Part shown: one piece after another, positions 12,670 to 24,446 of the stretch
Layout of the letters: each line of letters starts with the position of its first letter
How positions within the stretch are numbered: the stretch's first letter is position 1
Source: Camillea tinctor
Lineage: Eukaryota; Ascomycota; Sordariomycetes; Xylariales; Xylariaceae
Direction of reading: 5' to 3'
DNA length: 64,000 nt
Assembly: GCA_022578605.1 (NCBI GenBank)
Contig: MU394052.1
Coordinates: forward strand, 1,728,614-1,792,613
Translations under genes and position numbers: made by a program
The notes under the pieces: generated by a model
The model's database searches: none
Told to the model about the DNA's origin: nothing
The model's input: the letters and a program-made list of their open reading frames with translations, nothing else

Positions 12670-15348
12670 CTCGGAAGCGAAGTATTCCGAGATTTCGAAA
12701 CTGTGGATCCACACGACGGCGGGAAGAAAATTGAAGACCCGTGCCGTGAGTAACTAAGGAGAACACAGGAAAATCCGCTTGGCTACCAAGCTTTTTTTTT
12801 CTTTTTTTTCAGAAGCAGATCGGTCAAGGCATGGCTACTTTATATCCCACACAGGTGGTGTTTATACTCGTGTCTCTCCGAGGGTTGTCAAACCTGTTTC
12901 CTTGCTGGATTGCGGCGCTCGACTGAATGTCTCTAGGCGCCCAGCTGACCACTGACCGCAATTCAAAGCAACGCAAACGCGGGTTTATCGGTAAGGGCCA
13001 AGTGACCTGGTCCACCCACCGCTTGAATTTCCTAAAATCGAAGTTTCTCCAGAGAAGAAAAGCTTGTGAAATTCGACTTCGAGAAGCTAAGGTGCCGTCT
13101 ACAGTTACTTCGCTCTCCCGACCCCATGGGGAGATAGTGCCTCTCCGCTCGCTCCGGCCAAGGAGCTGGGGAATGCAGAGGGGGTAGAAAATAGAGCTAA
13201 AGTGACGGACTGCATAATTCGTGCCTATTAGTGTCCATACATATGCCCCCTAAAGCCAGCGAGTCCGTAATAACGTCCTTGGCCTGGGCCAGTGTAACTC
13301 TGGTCACTTGATACTCGAGGCTCGCAACGAGCCGAGGCATTGGGCGATCTTCAGCTAATCAGGAGCGTATGCGACCGGGTCGATCATGAACAACGACCAG
13401 GAAGCCCCCTAACGGCTCACCCATTGCTAATGTCAGGCACCCCCCTTCATGATGGAGTGAAAGGGACGGGATGGTGTGCAGAGGTGATCTATGAAGTGGG
13501 CCTTGGCAAAGCCTGATTGATGGAATGGCCTCGGCGGCTGGCTGATAGATTAGTTGGACTCGTGTACCTACATGCCAGTGGCTGCTCGTATTTTCGTAGC
13601 GCTGCTGAAATTCGTTGGAAGGATGGGTAGAGAGGGTGGATGGTATGCAAGAAGGTTGGGTTGAGTATGGTTTAACCTGGAGGATGAGAAAGGGAGGGAT
13701 GATCCACTGGAACGTCGATAAAAATGCCCCTTGTATTTGATAATCTACGGGAGAACCCCGACCAATGACAGTGTCCCGTCTCTCGGGAATTCGTGGCAGT
13801 GGCTTGGTGCAATTGTGTAATCACCACTAGCATTCCTGGCGGCAGGCTATCGGTCGGGCGAAGCCACCAAAATTAGGTCATCGCGGAGGGATTAGTGACA
13901 TCTTCAACGCGGGGTAACAGGGGTTAGGTAACCTAACCTTAGATTCCCCCCTGTTTCTCCGCAACTCAGCTCTTCACTGTGCCGTACGTAAGGCCATTAT
14001 TGCCAACCTTTCTAGAAAAGAGAGTTTCTCGTCACATTTGACTGTCTAAGTCAAGACTTGTATACATGCCTATTTGTCTATTGTCTCCGGTTTTGCTATC
14101 CGAATTAGGACCTGAGCCGTGGTTTATGCACCAAGTTACGAGTTCGTACGCGTTCGCATCCGGGTTGGGAATATATATGGTGTATTGTGTAAGGGGGTGA
14201 TTGGTGAATAACAAATGCAAACAAGCACAGAGCGAGAACCCCCTTGTATTTTAATAAGCAAAGGCTCTCAATTTATTCCCAGAAGTCCCCGGACATCTTA
14301 GAGGTATGCCTTGGCCAAGGTTTGGGGGTGTTTGCATGTGATCGAAGGCGCGGAGAATGAATGCGGGTGGGTGATAGTTGTTCAATAGACCGACTAGACG
14401 ATCCCATTCAGATTCTGATTGTATAGTAGTTAGGATTTGAGGAAACTGAGCTACAAACAACTCGGTGTCCGAAATAGGAAAAATAACTCAGCAAACTCCA
14501 TGAAAATTAACTAACGGACGTAAGAGATAATTAAAAGGCGATGCGGCTCAATTTATTGGTTTTAATTGAGGCTTGTGCTCGGTTCAACTCAGAAATTTTG
14601 TCTAAGCTGGAGCTCTACAATACCGCCGGATATGCAGTCCCCGAGCACATGGGATGACTCAGATCTGTGTCTTGGTATTAAACATACATATGTTGGGATC
14701 TTGGAACTGCATAGTATAGACGCAGTGAGGGGAAAGCTTAGCCATCCCGAAGCGGGAAAAATCCCCAACTCCAAAGACTAGGACATTAGTCTCGTGTAAT
14801 ACCAAGTAGGCATATATTCGGGGTAACCCAGAACAACCTCGTCTTCGTGACCACATGATCCATCAATGTTTTTCGCAAAATTTTGCACTGCGGCATTTGC
14901 CGTGGGGTAGAGAAACAGTGACTTCTAGTTTTGTTGTTTAAGCCCCGTCTTGTGTTGTGTTGACTTATAGTATAGGATTGTCTAAAGGCCGGACTTGATG
15001 CCATATGGAGAGAGAAGTCAGGTCCAATAGTGATATTGTCAAGCTGAGAGACTTGGAACTCGGGAAATACAAGTCACCATCCCCCGAAGCCTGTGGAGAC
15101 ATATTTCAAGTTTTTTTTTTTTATTCTTTTTTTTTTAAAGCAAGCGTGGTGATCTATTATCTCCAGAATAACTCCTAAAATAGGGGCTCCGGTGCCATAC
15201 CAATCATGTTAGTCATTATAGACCCTGCCTGCCTCAATAGGCAATGTTAGTAGGACACACCCCCATATATAGGGGCAAATAGGCAAGTAGACAACGTAAG
15301 ACTCGCTAGGAAGAAAGTGGTGACCTTGGTTATACCACTTGTTGCGTG
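12670..15348. other. 2.7-kb gene-free stretch
   Basis: No open frame over 90 codons looks coding. The first 200 bases are the esterase promoter, with pyrimidine/T runs at 12791-12810. A TTAGGTAACCTAACCTTA motif sits near 13923. Long T runs occur at 15110-15140, beyond the F-box gene 3' end. Confidence 0.5.
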
Positions 15349-16843
15349 CTAGAACTTAAACCCAGGTTGGAAGCTGTCAACACTGAAAATAAAATTATCA
15401 CGTGAAACTCGAACTCGGAAATCCAGATCGCAGGGTGAAAAGTGACTGCTCCGAGTCCTGAATTCCTTTAGGTCTTCTGTGTCAAGTTCCTGGTAGGTAA
15501 ACTTCCTACGGTGTAGATCGAAAAATGTGACACCAGCAGATTTCTGCCGGGGTTCTAGACCGAAATTGGAACTCTCCGAGAAAGCGATGACATTGCTTTC
15601 ATCAGGGAGGTACTGAATATAGAACTGCGATTCTATTGCTGGGTGATTGGTTGGGTTAAACCCGAGATAAAAATCTCGTGCTGGTGAATCAAAGACATAG
15701 TCGGATGCTAGGTTGCTGTTCTTAAATTCATGGACAGTCTGCCTCAGAACAAGGGTAGAGTCAACGGGACAGAGATAACACGAAGCTAGCCACAATGTGG
15801 TGCTACAATAGGGGTCAACAAATACCCGGAGGTTCGACTGCCAGGTCTTAGCAGACACGCTGTTCAAATCTAGTTGGGAGAGCAAAGGGGTCGTCGTGAT
15901 CGTACTAAGTTTACCGCCAAATTCCCAGACAAAAACATGGCCGTTGAATAGACATATGGCAATGGTGGAATCCACCACTGTGCAGTGTCTGACGCGTCCG
16001 GGGAGCTTCTTCTCTCGATACTGGCGGGTAGCGTAGTCCCAAGCAACTCTGAAGATCACCCAATGTTAGCAACGTAACAATTACTAGTCCGCCTGGAACT
16101 CGGCTCTAGCCAACTCACAGAAGACGGTCCACAGAACCAACGATGAGCTTTGCCCCAAGTGCCTCTATTCGTATTCTCGGCCCAGCAAGTAAGCCGCTCG
16201 GGACCGAGAAAGTTGCTTGTGTGTTGGACCATAAATCGTGAACAACAACATCACAACCTCCAGGGGTCCAGGCCAGTCGACCATGGGAGTATTTCAGGCG
16301 CCCCTTAAGATCTAATAATACGGGCCACTGTGCTATATTGAAATGCTCGTATTGATTGATCGAGTCGATATTATTGGTGTGATGCAGTGAAGGTTTGGCA
16401 AATAGGGGGCCTTCCAGGGTAAGAGCTCCCATCAAACGTGATTGTTCTCGTCTATAGTACCCCCATCCCGTTCTATGAAGCACATGTAAGAAGACGCTTT
16501 CGGTCACATGTCCCTTCCAAGACATTTGGACGAGGTAAGGCCAGTAGTGTCTTGCAACAGCACTCATGATAGGGGTGGATAACAGGGTGCTGCGCCATCG
16601 CTTGGACACAGCAAGACATGTTGCGAAATGTTTTGGCTCTAGATAAAAGACGATATGCTTGACAAGCTCGATGGGCAGTTCACAAACTAGATCTGTGTTG
16701 AATTCAGACAGAATGATTTTCAGGTATCGCAGCTCTTCGCGAGAGAGAGTGCCGCTAGAGATAAACCGGTGTAGATCCTCAAAGCGTTGGTGGAGGTCTG
16801 GACCGGCTCGGGATCCGGCTAGGGACAGCCTTGTTAGGTCCAT
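15349..16843 (-). CDS. F-box protein
   Basis: This is a likely substrate adaptor of an SCF ubiquitin ligase. Minus-strand exons are 16843-16119 and 16048-15349, joined by a 70-bp GT-AG intron with a GCTAACAT branch site; the product is 474 residues. The F-box lies at about residues 52-95 (CELPIELVKHIVFYLEP...CLAVSKRWRSTL), the usual N-terminal position. The rest consists of short beta-rich stretches (WPVLLDLKGRLKYSHGRLAW, CLFNGHVFVWEFGG), compatible with a propeller-like target-binding region, but I see no clear WD repeats. The ATG lies only 15 bases from a 23-G run and the assembly gap, so the promoter is not dependable in this sequence. Confidence 0.85.
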
Positions 16844-16857
16844 CGTGAAAGGTTTAA

Positions 16858-17130
16858 GGGGGGGGGGGGGGGGGGGGGGGTAAGGGGGGGAGGGTTGGGG
16901 TTGATGTAATAGGATAAAAATGGATAATATACCAGACCCATATTATGCTGCTAAAAAAAATAAATAANNNNNNNNNNCCGGCCCCCCCCCCCCCCGCCCC
17001 CCCCCCCCCCCCCCCCCGGGGCGCGCCCCCCCCCCCCCCCCCCCCGGGCGTGAGGGTTGGGGTTGATGTCATAGGATCAATCTGGATCATATACCAGACC
17101 CATATTAGGCTGCTAAATAACAGAAATAAA
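16858..17130. other. assembly gap with flanking homopolymers and duplicated segment
   Basis: G runs at 16858-16880 are followed by a 77-bp segment (16891-16967), ten N (16968-16977), an almost pure C tract to about 17045, and a second, diverged copy of the same segment (17053-17130). Both copies begin AGGGTTGGGGTTGATGT and include ATACCAGACCCATATTA. Two contig ends covering the same locus were probably joined without merging. Confidence 0.9.
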
Positions 17131-17227
17131 TGCAAAGACCATCGACTTTGGTATGACGATAAGCTAGATAAATATATACCTTACTAAGGTACGTATCTAC
17201 GTATATACGTTAGTACATACCTAACTC

Positions 17228-17311
17228 CTCCAGCCTTTTTTCGACGGTGGATTCCCTGATGTAAAAAAATTAAAAACTGTGGGAAACCGACCGTCAAAAA
17301 AAAGGCTGGAG
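17228..17311. repeat. 84-bp inverted-repeat element (MITE-like)
   Basis: The two ends are about 29-bp imperfect inverted copies. The left arm starts CTCCAGCCTTTTTT and continues GACGGT and TTCCC. The right arm read on the other strand starts CTCCAGCCTTTTTTTT, GACGGT, TTTCCC. About 26 bases of AT-rich spacer separate them. The structure fits a miniature inverted-repeat element or a stable hairpin. No target duplication is clear. Confidence 0.7.
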
Positions 17312-18331
17312 AAGGCGGACGTACCTGATCTATACCTACCCAGATTAAACCTAATATGTATGTAGTAGGTAGGTCAGATGGTCAAAATAAGCAGTCGGGG
17401 TTGAAATGAGATCCTGTCCACGGAAAGCTCGGGGGTTACGTACCTAGGTTAGGTAAATGGTTACTGGCTAACAGGTGAGTAAATGACGCTGCACTACCTA
17501 TAGCTTGTACTAAGGGTACTTATAAAACTTGTCTTGTGTGGTAAGAAACTTAAGCTGACTGGCTTGGATGGCATGACGGATCTCGGTGATATAGTAGCGA
17601 CATCCCAGACAGATGCTTTTTACATACACTATTACTCTAATGCATATACCCGTTTGTCCGTGTGTGCGTGTGTGTAGTACATACTTATATTATGTACACT
17701 GAAGTCTCAGCTCAGGGAGCAACCTTATGCAAGCAGCCGATGCCAGATGTCAAACGCTAGTAGCTAACCCCCAGGTATAGCCTGTACCAACTTACAAATA
17801 GAAGGTACACCACTAATAGGTAATGCGCATGATATAGGTATGTACAACGATGTATGTACAACATGTACCTTCTGATGGGGTGGATCCCCTTGCTGTGGGT
17901 ACGCTAAACTCACTTGACCAACTCTACCTATGTAATCAACGCGACTTGTGCATCCCTTGCATCTTATCCCTGATCACGTCAGAGATGGATATCCTGAAAT
18001 CATCATCATCATCATCATTACCGTTACCATTACCATTACCATCATCTACGGTATCGCGTTAAGCTGGCGATGTCTGCTTATTGCACCTTCTTTCTTTTGT
18101 GATTCTCATTGTCATTGTTATTGTCATTGTTCTTCCATTAGCCATATCCCTCCCTTCCTGTAGTTCGGAATAGTAACGTTCTTACCAACTCAAGCCCACA
18201 CCCATTTTAGGCCTGCGGTACACACACCATCCTTCCTCCCGAAGAGCGGCATCCGATGTATCCGTCTTCTGCTGTGTACACCTCCTCGTCTATTGCGGGA
18301 TAGAAGTCCGCATGCGCCGTGATTATCCATC
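17312..18331. other. intergenic, upstream of MCH1-like gene
   Basis: No gene is seen. Simple repeats occur at 18000-18050 (ATC then ATTACC units) and 18100-18135 (CATTGT units). TACCTAGGTTAGG motifs occur near 17440. Confidence 0.5.
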
Positions 18332-20256
18332 ATGCCTAGCCACCAATCCTCTTCCTACGACCCGAACCGGTCCCTTGCGCCGCTTCTTCGTTCGCCTTCT
18401 ACCTCTACACTAGGCTCTCCGAGTACCCGAAGCTCCATCAGCAATACCTCTCCCACTCCGAGCATCCGGCGCAAAGCCCGCATTCTCCGTTCCATCGCCT
18501 TCGTATCCTCCATCCTCGGTGCTCTCTGCGCCGGGTCTATCACCGTCTTCTCCCTCTATGGCCACCTCTTCCAATCGCGACTGCACTACACCCAGCTGCA
18601 GATCAACGGTATTGCGAGTGCCATGAGCATGTCCATGTACATCCCCGTGCCCGTAATCGGTTACATGTGCGATCGCGTCGGCCCAGCGCCGCTCTCCCTA
18701 TTCTCTTCTATCTTGTTGGGTGGTGGTTATGGGCTTGCTGCCGGTTTATATCACAAGGGTGCTTCTGAAGTGGACGATGGACAGAAGGGCGCCGGCACAA
18801 CGTTTGCGCCCATGGTCTTTGCCTTTGTCGCTATCGGCGTCGGCACTTCAGCCATGTACCTAAGCGCGATCACTACGTGTGCTAAGAACTTTGGCAAGGG
18901 TAAGTATCGGGGTCTGATGCTTGTCGCTCCCATCGCCTCCTTTGGCTTCAGTGGTATGCTTCTGAGTCAGTTTGGCAGCAGGATACTCTACGAGAGGCAA
19001 GCCGATGGAAGTAAAGGCGACGTCAATGTCTTCTACTTCTTTCTGTTCCTTTGTATCCTATTAGCTGTTGTCGGCTTCATCGGTACCTTCACGCTGCGAA
19101 TCATAGGCGAGGAAGATCTTATCGATGAGGCTGTGGAGGAGCTCGAGAGAAGCGGGCTGCTCGAAGGGAGTGAGTTCTTCCGCCGAAGATCAGAGCGAGG
19201 CTATGGTACCATTGATCAGACTATGTCCGACGATGAGGATGCGGGCATCCTCGATCCGGCAAAGGACGATGAATCTGATGACGAGGATGATAATGCCAGG
19301 TTGAAAAAGACCTGGCTATTAAATGCCGAGACCAGAAGGTTCCTTAGCGACCCAACCATGTGGTGGTTTGCTGTTGGCTTCTGGCTTATCATCGGCCCAG
19401 GCGAAGCTTTTATGAATAATCTTGGGACTGTCATTGGAACACTCTATACGCCGACTACGGAATCACAGCCTACCTCGGCGGCTACCCATGTCTCCATCAT
19501 GGCGGCTGTAAGCACGGTGGCGCGATTGCTTGCCGCGTCAATAAGTGACTTCCTATCACCCACTCCTCAAAGTCAACATGCCCAGTTAGGAGGGGCATCC
19601 CCTCTTCCGCTTCTTCGGCAGAAATTCTCTATTTCTCGTGTAACTCTATTTCTTGCAGCAGGCCTCATCCTCTCCCTGGGCACCCTTGTACTGGCGTCAG
19701 GCGCGGTACAAGAGCACGGTGGCAGATTTTGGATAGTGTCGGGTTCTGTTGGGGCGGGATACGGCGCTGTTTTCAGCTTGACCCCAATCATCATCACCAT
19801 CATCTGGGGAGTCGAAAACTTTGGCACAAACTTCGGAATAGTTGCCCTTACGCCCGCCCTGGGCTCTGTCATGTGGGGCCTTAGTAAGTTATTTTCAGCG
19901 TTGTCTCTACCTATACATATAGTTCATGCTGCGGGTAGTTATCACCCCTCCAAAAATCTATCTACCCCTGATCCATACTATTAACATAGTCTATCCGGAT
20001 ATGGCGATAGTCCTAAGTTATCAAACAGTCGCTAACCTTGGTTGCAGTCTACTCCGCCGTCTATCAAGCCGGTGCTCGCAACTCTCCACCACTCGTGGGC
20101 GGGTCTGCTAACGATGATAACGTCTTCTGCTACGGAAAGAAGTGTTACTCTTCCGCGTTTTGGGCCATGACCGTTTCCGTATGGCTAGGTGCACTTATGG
20201 TGCTCTGGGCCTGGAAGGGCAAAAACGGATGGGCAAAGAAGGGCATCGTGATTTAG
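18332..20256 (+). CDS. MCH1: MFS transporter, MCH1 (monocarboxylate-transporter homologue) type
   Basis: This is a 12-helix major facilitator of the fungal MCH1 group, homologues of animal monocarboxylate permeases. In yeast, MCH proteins were not shown to carry monocarboxylates, and the real substrate is open. Exons are 18332-19883 and 20048-20256, with a 164-bp GTAAGT...GCAG intron containing a GCTAACC branch site; the product is 586 residues. The N-terminal 45 residues are Ser/Pro-rich and cytoplasmic. TM1 begins at ILRSIAFVSSILGALCAGSI. A central cytoplasmic loop is strongly acidic (DDEDAG...DDESDDEDDN, about 299-322). The C-terminal half restarts at DPTMWWFAVGFWLIIGPGEA. The last exon adds YSAVYQAGARN and a final helix, with KKG at the end. 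The family match is by overall pattern. Confidence 0.88.
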
Positions 20257-21901
20257 AAGTAACACATACGGTACGGCAATTTAGAGTGTATACAGGAATG
20301 GTAGGTAATATCTTATAGACCGGTCACATGGGGCAGGCGGTGCGGTATTAGGTTGCTATGTATTAGACCACTTGAGATGGTTCTCAGCAACATTGTACTG
20401 CAATATTCTACAGTCTTGGAGAAAAGTAAACTTTGGTGGACATATAGAGATCCTGGACAAAACTGTGCACTAGAAAGTTTTCGTCTAGAGGAGGGGTTGA
20501 AAGACACAGATTTATGGAGGGTAATTTGATGATCGTGGGTCGAATAGATTTGCACTGGCTCCAAGTATAGTATCGAATTGGATAGTAATAAAGAAAAATT
20601 ATTAGCTATGCAGTCTTCCTGACGGCAAAAGAATGACGAACCCACAGAAACTACTAACTATTCGAGCCATAGTACGAAAAGTCACCCTTTAGACGCTAGA
20701 CGATAAGATGAACCAGCGGGATGCAAGCAATGCGCCTACTTATAGATTGCAACCAGGGACAGACTATCTTTTGCTATGGGAGGAGAAATGCAGAGACGAT
20801 CCTGTCAAGGAATCTTTTGCTTACCGACTATCTGACTGACGTTGCAGCCGGCATAGAATCTCGGATCATGATAAGCTGCTTACTTGGATTTTAGGGCAAT
20901 CTCGGCAATGCAAGAGAATGACGATAGAACTATACACTAACTAGATACCTGGTAGTTAGCTCAATTAGGAATCTGGGCCATCGATTATGTGGAAGTTCGC
21001 ATTTTCTAGTGTTTGGGGTTTGATGTATGTATACATATAAGAGGATTCTACTCTATGCATGTGTCTCAACATGTAAAGCTAGACAGAATACTTTGCACTA
21101 CTTTTGACAATCACCATTTTAGACAATTCTAGGGGAATTTATTCAATAGTAGTGCTATGTTGATAGATCCAATTATTTCGTCACTCTTGAGATTCCCCAG
21201 ATAGGCCCATTCATGTCTAATAACTTCTAGGAGTATTGCTTTATAATATCCACTCCAACTTATGTGTGTACACAGCTACATAAGTCTCCTCAACTACTTA
21301 CTAACATTGAAGTGGTATCATGATTTACTATAAAACACCAAATAGTGTAGTTAAATATTTTCATAAAAACCCTGCAACTATGAGAATTCAATAATATTAT
21401 TTTTGTGCTTCCTGAGGTAGATAGGTATATATGAATCCCTAGAGTTTTGCGCGTACAAGTCTGTTGTGTGGTTAACAACACTGCTATAACTGATAATTCC
21501 TCTCAGGCGCGCGCCTTAAAAAAGGAGTGACGTTGAATATATCGTATACATTATGTAGTCAGGTTTTGTCGATATAGGTATTACCCCGTATTACCAATCC
21601 TAATGACCTCCGCTCCTCTCTTCCTTTAGTTACTATTTTTGTCGATAGCACATTATTATCTTTTTTTCCCTTCTTCATCCCCCCTTTTCTTAGTTCCCTA
21701 AATTACCATAACTCTTTTGTTTGATTCAGTCCTTCCTTCCTGACCTAGTTATTTCCTCCCTCCTTTAATCCCTAGTCTTCCTTTCGGAAGATAGAACTCC
21801 TAACCCCCCTAGTGTCGTATGTTTAAGGGGGTAGAAAGGGATAAACCCTACATCTCATCCCATTCCACCCCATTCCTTCTCCAACGATGGGAGAGAACCC
21901 A
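20257..21901. other. 1.6-kb gene-free stretch
   Basis: It is AT-rich, with only short spurious frames. No RNA gene or clear repeat is seen. C/T-rich tracts at 21620-21800 lie beyond the 3' end of the small secreted protein gene. Confidence 0.5.
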
Positions 21902-22339
21902 TTACGGCAGGCTCTGTACGGGGAAGCTCAGGTCGGGCTCGACGACGGTGGCGTTGACGAGCTGGGCGTCGGTATACCCCGGGTAGACGATGAGCTTATT
22001 GGCGTAGTCGACGACCGACAGCGTAGTGAAAGCCTGGTCGGCGCCGAACTGGTCGCTCCACCCCGAGGTGATGGTGAAGACGCCGCACGAGGATGGCCCC
22101 CCGTTGACCTGCGATGCGGGTGCCTGGGTCGTAGCGTTGACCACGAAGACACACGGCGTCGGGTCGCCCTCGCCTGTCGCGATGCTGAAGTCCCACTCGC
22201 ACTGCGAGAGGTCCTCGCTGCACGTCCGCACGAGGGACTGGATGGTCCACTCCGTCGCGGCAAAAGTAGACACGGGGGCAGCGAGCACGGGCGCCGCCGC
22301 GGCTAGGAGGGTGGAGACGAGGGTGCTGGTGAGTTGCAT
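21902..22339 (-). CDS. small secreted cysteine-containing protein
   Basis: A single exon of 145 residues. It has a signal peptide (MQLTSTLVSTLLAAAAPVLA, cleavage about 20/21), then a mature domain with four cysteines (40, 47, 63, 85) that could form two disulfides. It has two possible N-glycosylation sites (NAT at 68 and 129). The pattern WTIQSLVRTC...CEWDFSI...PCVFVV...CGVFTITSGWS...IVYPGYTDAQLVN resembles a widespread family of small secreted proteins of sordariomycetes with no assigned function. Such proteins are sometimes listed as effector candidates; nothing here shows that role. The long opposite-strand and other-frame ORFs here are shadows of its GC-rich codons. Confidence 0.82.
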   Translation of the reverse strand: MQLTSTLVSTLLAAAAPVLAAPVSTFAATEWTIQSLVRTCSEDLSQCEWDFSIATGEGDPTPCVFVVNATTQAPASQVNGGPSSCGVFTITSGWSDQFGADQAFTTLSVVDYANKLIVYPGYTDAQLVNATVVEPDLSFPVQSLP

Positions 22340-24446
22340 TTTGGATACCCCTTTTCTTCTTTCTCTGTTCAGGTTTCCTAGGCGGATAGATCGATAGGTG
22401 GATAAGAGCTTAAGGGGTGGTGAAGTAGTATAGGTGAAGAGGAGGAGGAGGAGGTAGAGTTCAAGCGAGCGACTGTAGACTAAGAAGACCGATATCTAGT
22501 CTTCTTAAGTAATAACGAGTGTTCTTTGTCAGGGAGGCAAGGTAAGGAAGACTGATGGACAATGAGGAGGAGGACCGCGTCTGAGACAACCTTCAAAGGG
22601 GGAGAGGGAGTACTCGTGTTTAATACCTGACTAGTTATATACATGCCTCTTACACAACTGCTCGTATCGTCGTTCCATTATAGACCGTGGACTACATAGA
22701 TCACGGGTAACGTCGCTGTGCCGGACAGGATCACCTGCTCCGCTCCGGCCTTTTCCTTTGCCTCCTTACTACCAGAGTCGCATGCATGCATGATACTCGT
22801 ACGTTTATTGGTTATACATAACCTGAGAATCCTCCTAACTGCCTACTGCTGGTCTAATTCGTATTATCTAGGGTCGAATGACCTCCGTGCTAACCTAGGA
22901 AAGTGGTTGAGACCTATACAGCCGGGAACCTAAGCGCCGGTAGAGAAGAAGCATCCAAGCAAATTCGTCCTATCCTATATTGATAAAAATAGACTTAGGA
23001 AGGGAATTGAGGGAAGAAAAAAAAGAAAGACATTACTATTCAATTAGTGTGATTCCTATACTCCGTGACCCACGGTCCTTCTTTACCCGGGCACAACGTT
23101 TCATTATGTTTCTGGTAACATGCATCTGTAAGTGGGTTATCATCAAACCTAGCAAAGAGCAAAGGAAGAAAAACGGCAAAACAAAGATCACGATTTCAAT
23201 CTCGATTGCCCATTGCAACCCCACAGACAGCCGGCGACCGAGTGATCGGTAGAACGTGCAGATGTGGCAGCCTGCCAAGCTCGTATTCCAGATGCAGGTG
23301 GTCTGGGATGGACCAATTGTGCCGCCTTTTACTCCGCATCACGATACAACGTTGAGTGTTCCCTCTCCCCTCCTCTCTCTCTCTCTCTCCTCTCTCAAAG
23401 GGGGGGTCCGTGAGAGGGAATGCAAGATCTATTACTGACCGGTTCTCCCTGCATCGAAAAAAAGGGTGGCAGCATGTGTTGAAGGCAAAAAGGAATGGAA
23501 AGGTCTCTCGCTTATTAACATACGTGCCCTTCTGAGTTTGACGTGCCGTGACATTGGAGCCGCGTTCTGCTACGTACATAATTAAGGGGTAGGGGGCTAA
23601 CGCCATAGGTAGGCTTACATGTTTCCTATAATATGAAATGCAACATGTGGTAATCCTGGGTAGGCAAAGCTCTGCTCTATATTCCATTGTGCTCATGACG
23701 CGCGATACACCTAACAGGGAAGGTTGAGTAAGGCACCGGCACGCGCGGTTCGATAATGCTACCTAGTAATGAAAGTAAAACATATCAGCTATAAATGACA
23801 ACATATATGTGGTCGCCCATTCCAGTGAAGACACTTTTCCGTGCATACAACTAAGACTATACGAGCTATCACTCACTTGGCTGTATTCTGCCATGACACA
23901 GAGTTGAAAATGACCGTTGACTCCATTTGGCAAGCACTACTTCATTTTATGAGACATGTAGGTTCAAATAGGTAGGTAACCTAAGTAGTAAGACTATCAC
24001 ATGCATTATACAACATAAAATGTAGATATATGAGACATGGAAAGGATATCAAGCCTATTTACCCTAACTTACATTGTTGATAAGTTAAATTGGGGATGAT
24101 GATGTTCATTAAGTATATAGATACGTTTTAGAGACATGGCATTGGTAAAATTTATACCTACATCATTGTTTGCTCTTAATATTTTTAAACCCAGTGATGT
24201 TGGATAAAGTTCAGTCTCATAGCTAAGAATTGGGGAACGATATGGATGACCCTTTGATTTCTTGTTTCTGACCTTTTGGAGTTTAATTCTACATAATTCC
24301 TGTCGTATTTTGCTCTCCTTTCAACCCTTTTTGTTACTTGTATCTATGCTGACAGAATAGATGATAAAATGTTCTGTGCAGTAGATACTACCAAATAGCC
24401 TGCTCAATTCTCTTTCTCCTTCCAATATGAGACTTTAATTTCAACT
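22340..24446. other. 2.1-kb gene-free stretch
   Basis: It holds the promoter of the small secreted protein (GAGGAG repeats at 22440-22455), a TC microsatellite at 23371-23396, and TAGGTAGGTAACCTAAG at 23970. A 166-codon frame on the minus strand (23196-23696) has skewed composition and no domain, and is not called. Confidence 0.5.

Noticed and set aside
23196..23696. 166-codon minus-strand frame
   Set aside because: No domain or signal peptide, and composition that includes the TC microsatellite; no splice or start support.
23961..23980. GGTTCAAAT as a possible tRNA T-arm
   Set aside because: No acceptor stem or anticodon arm can be paired around it.
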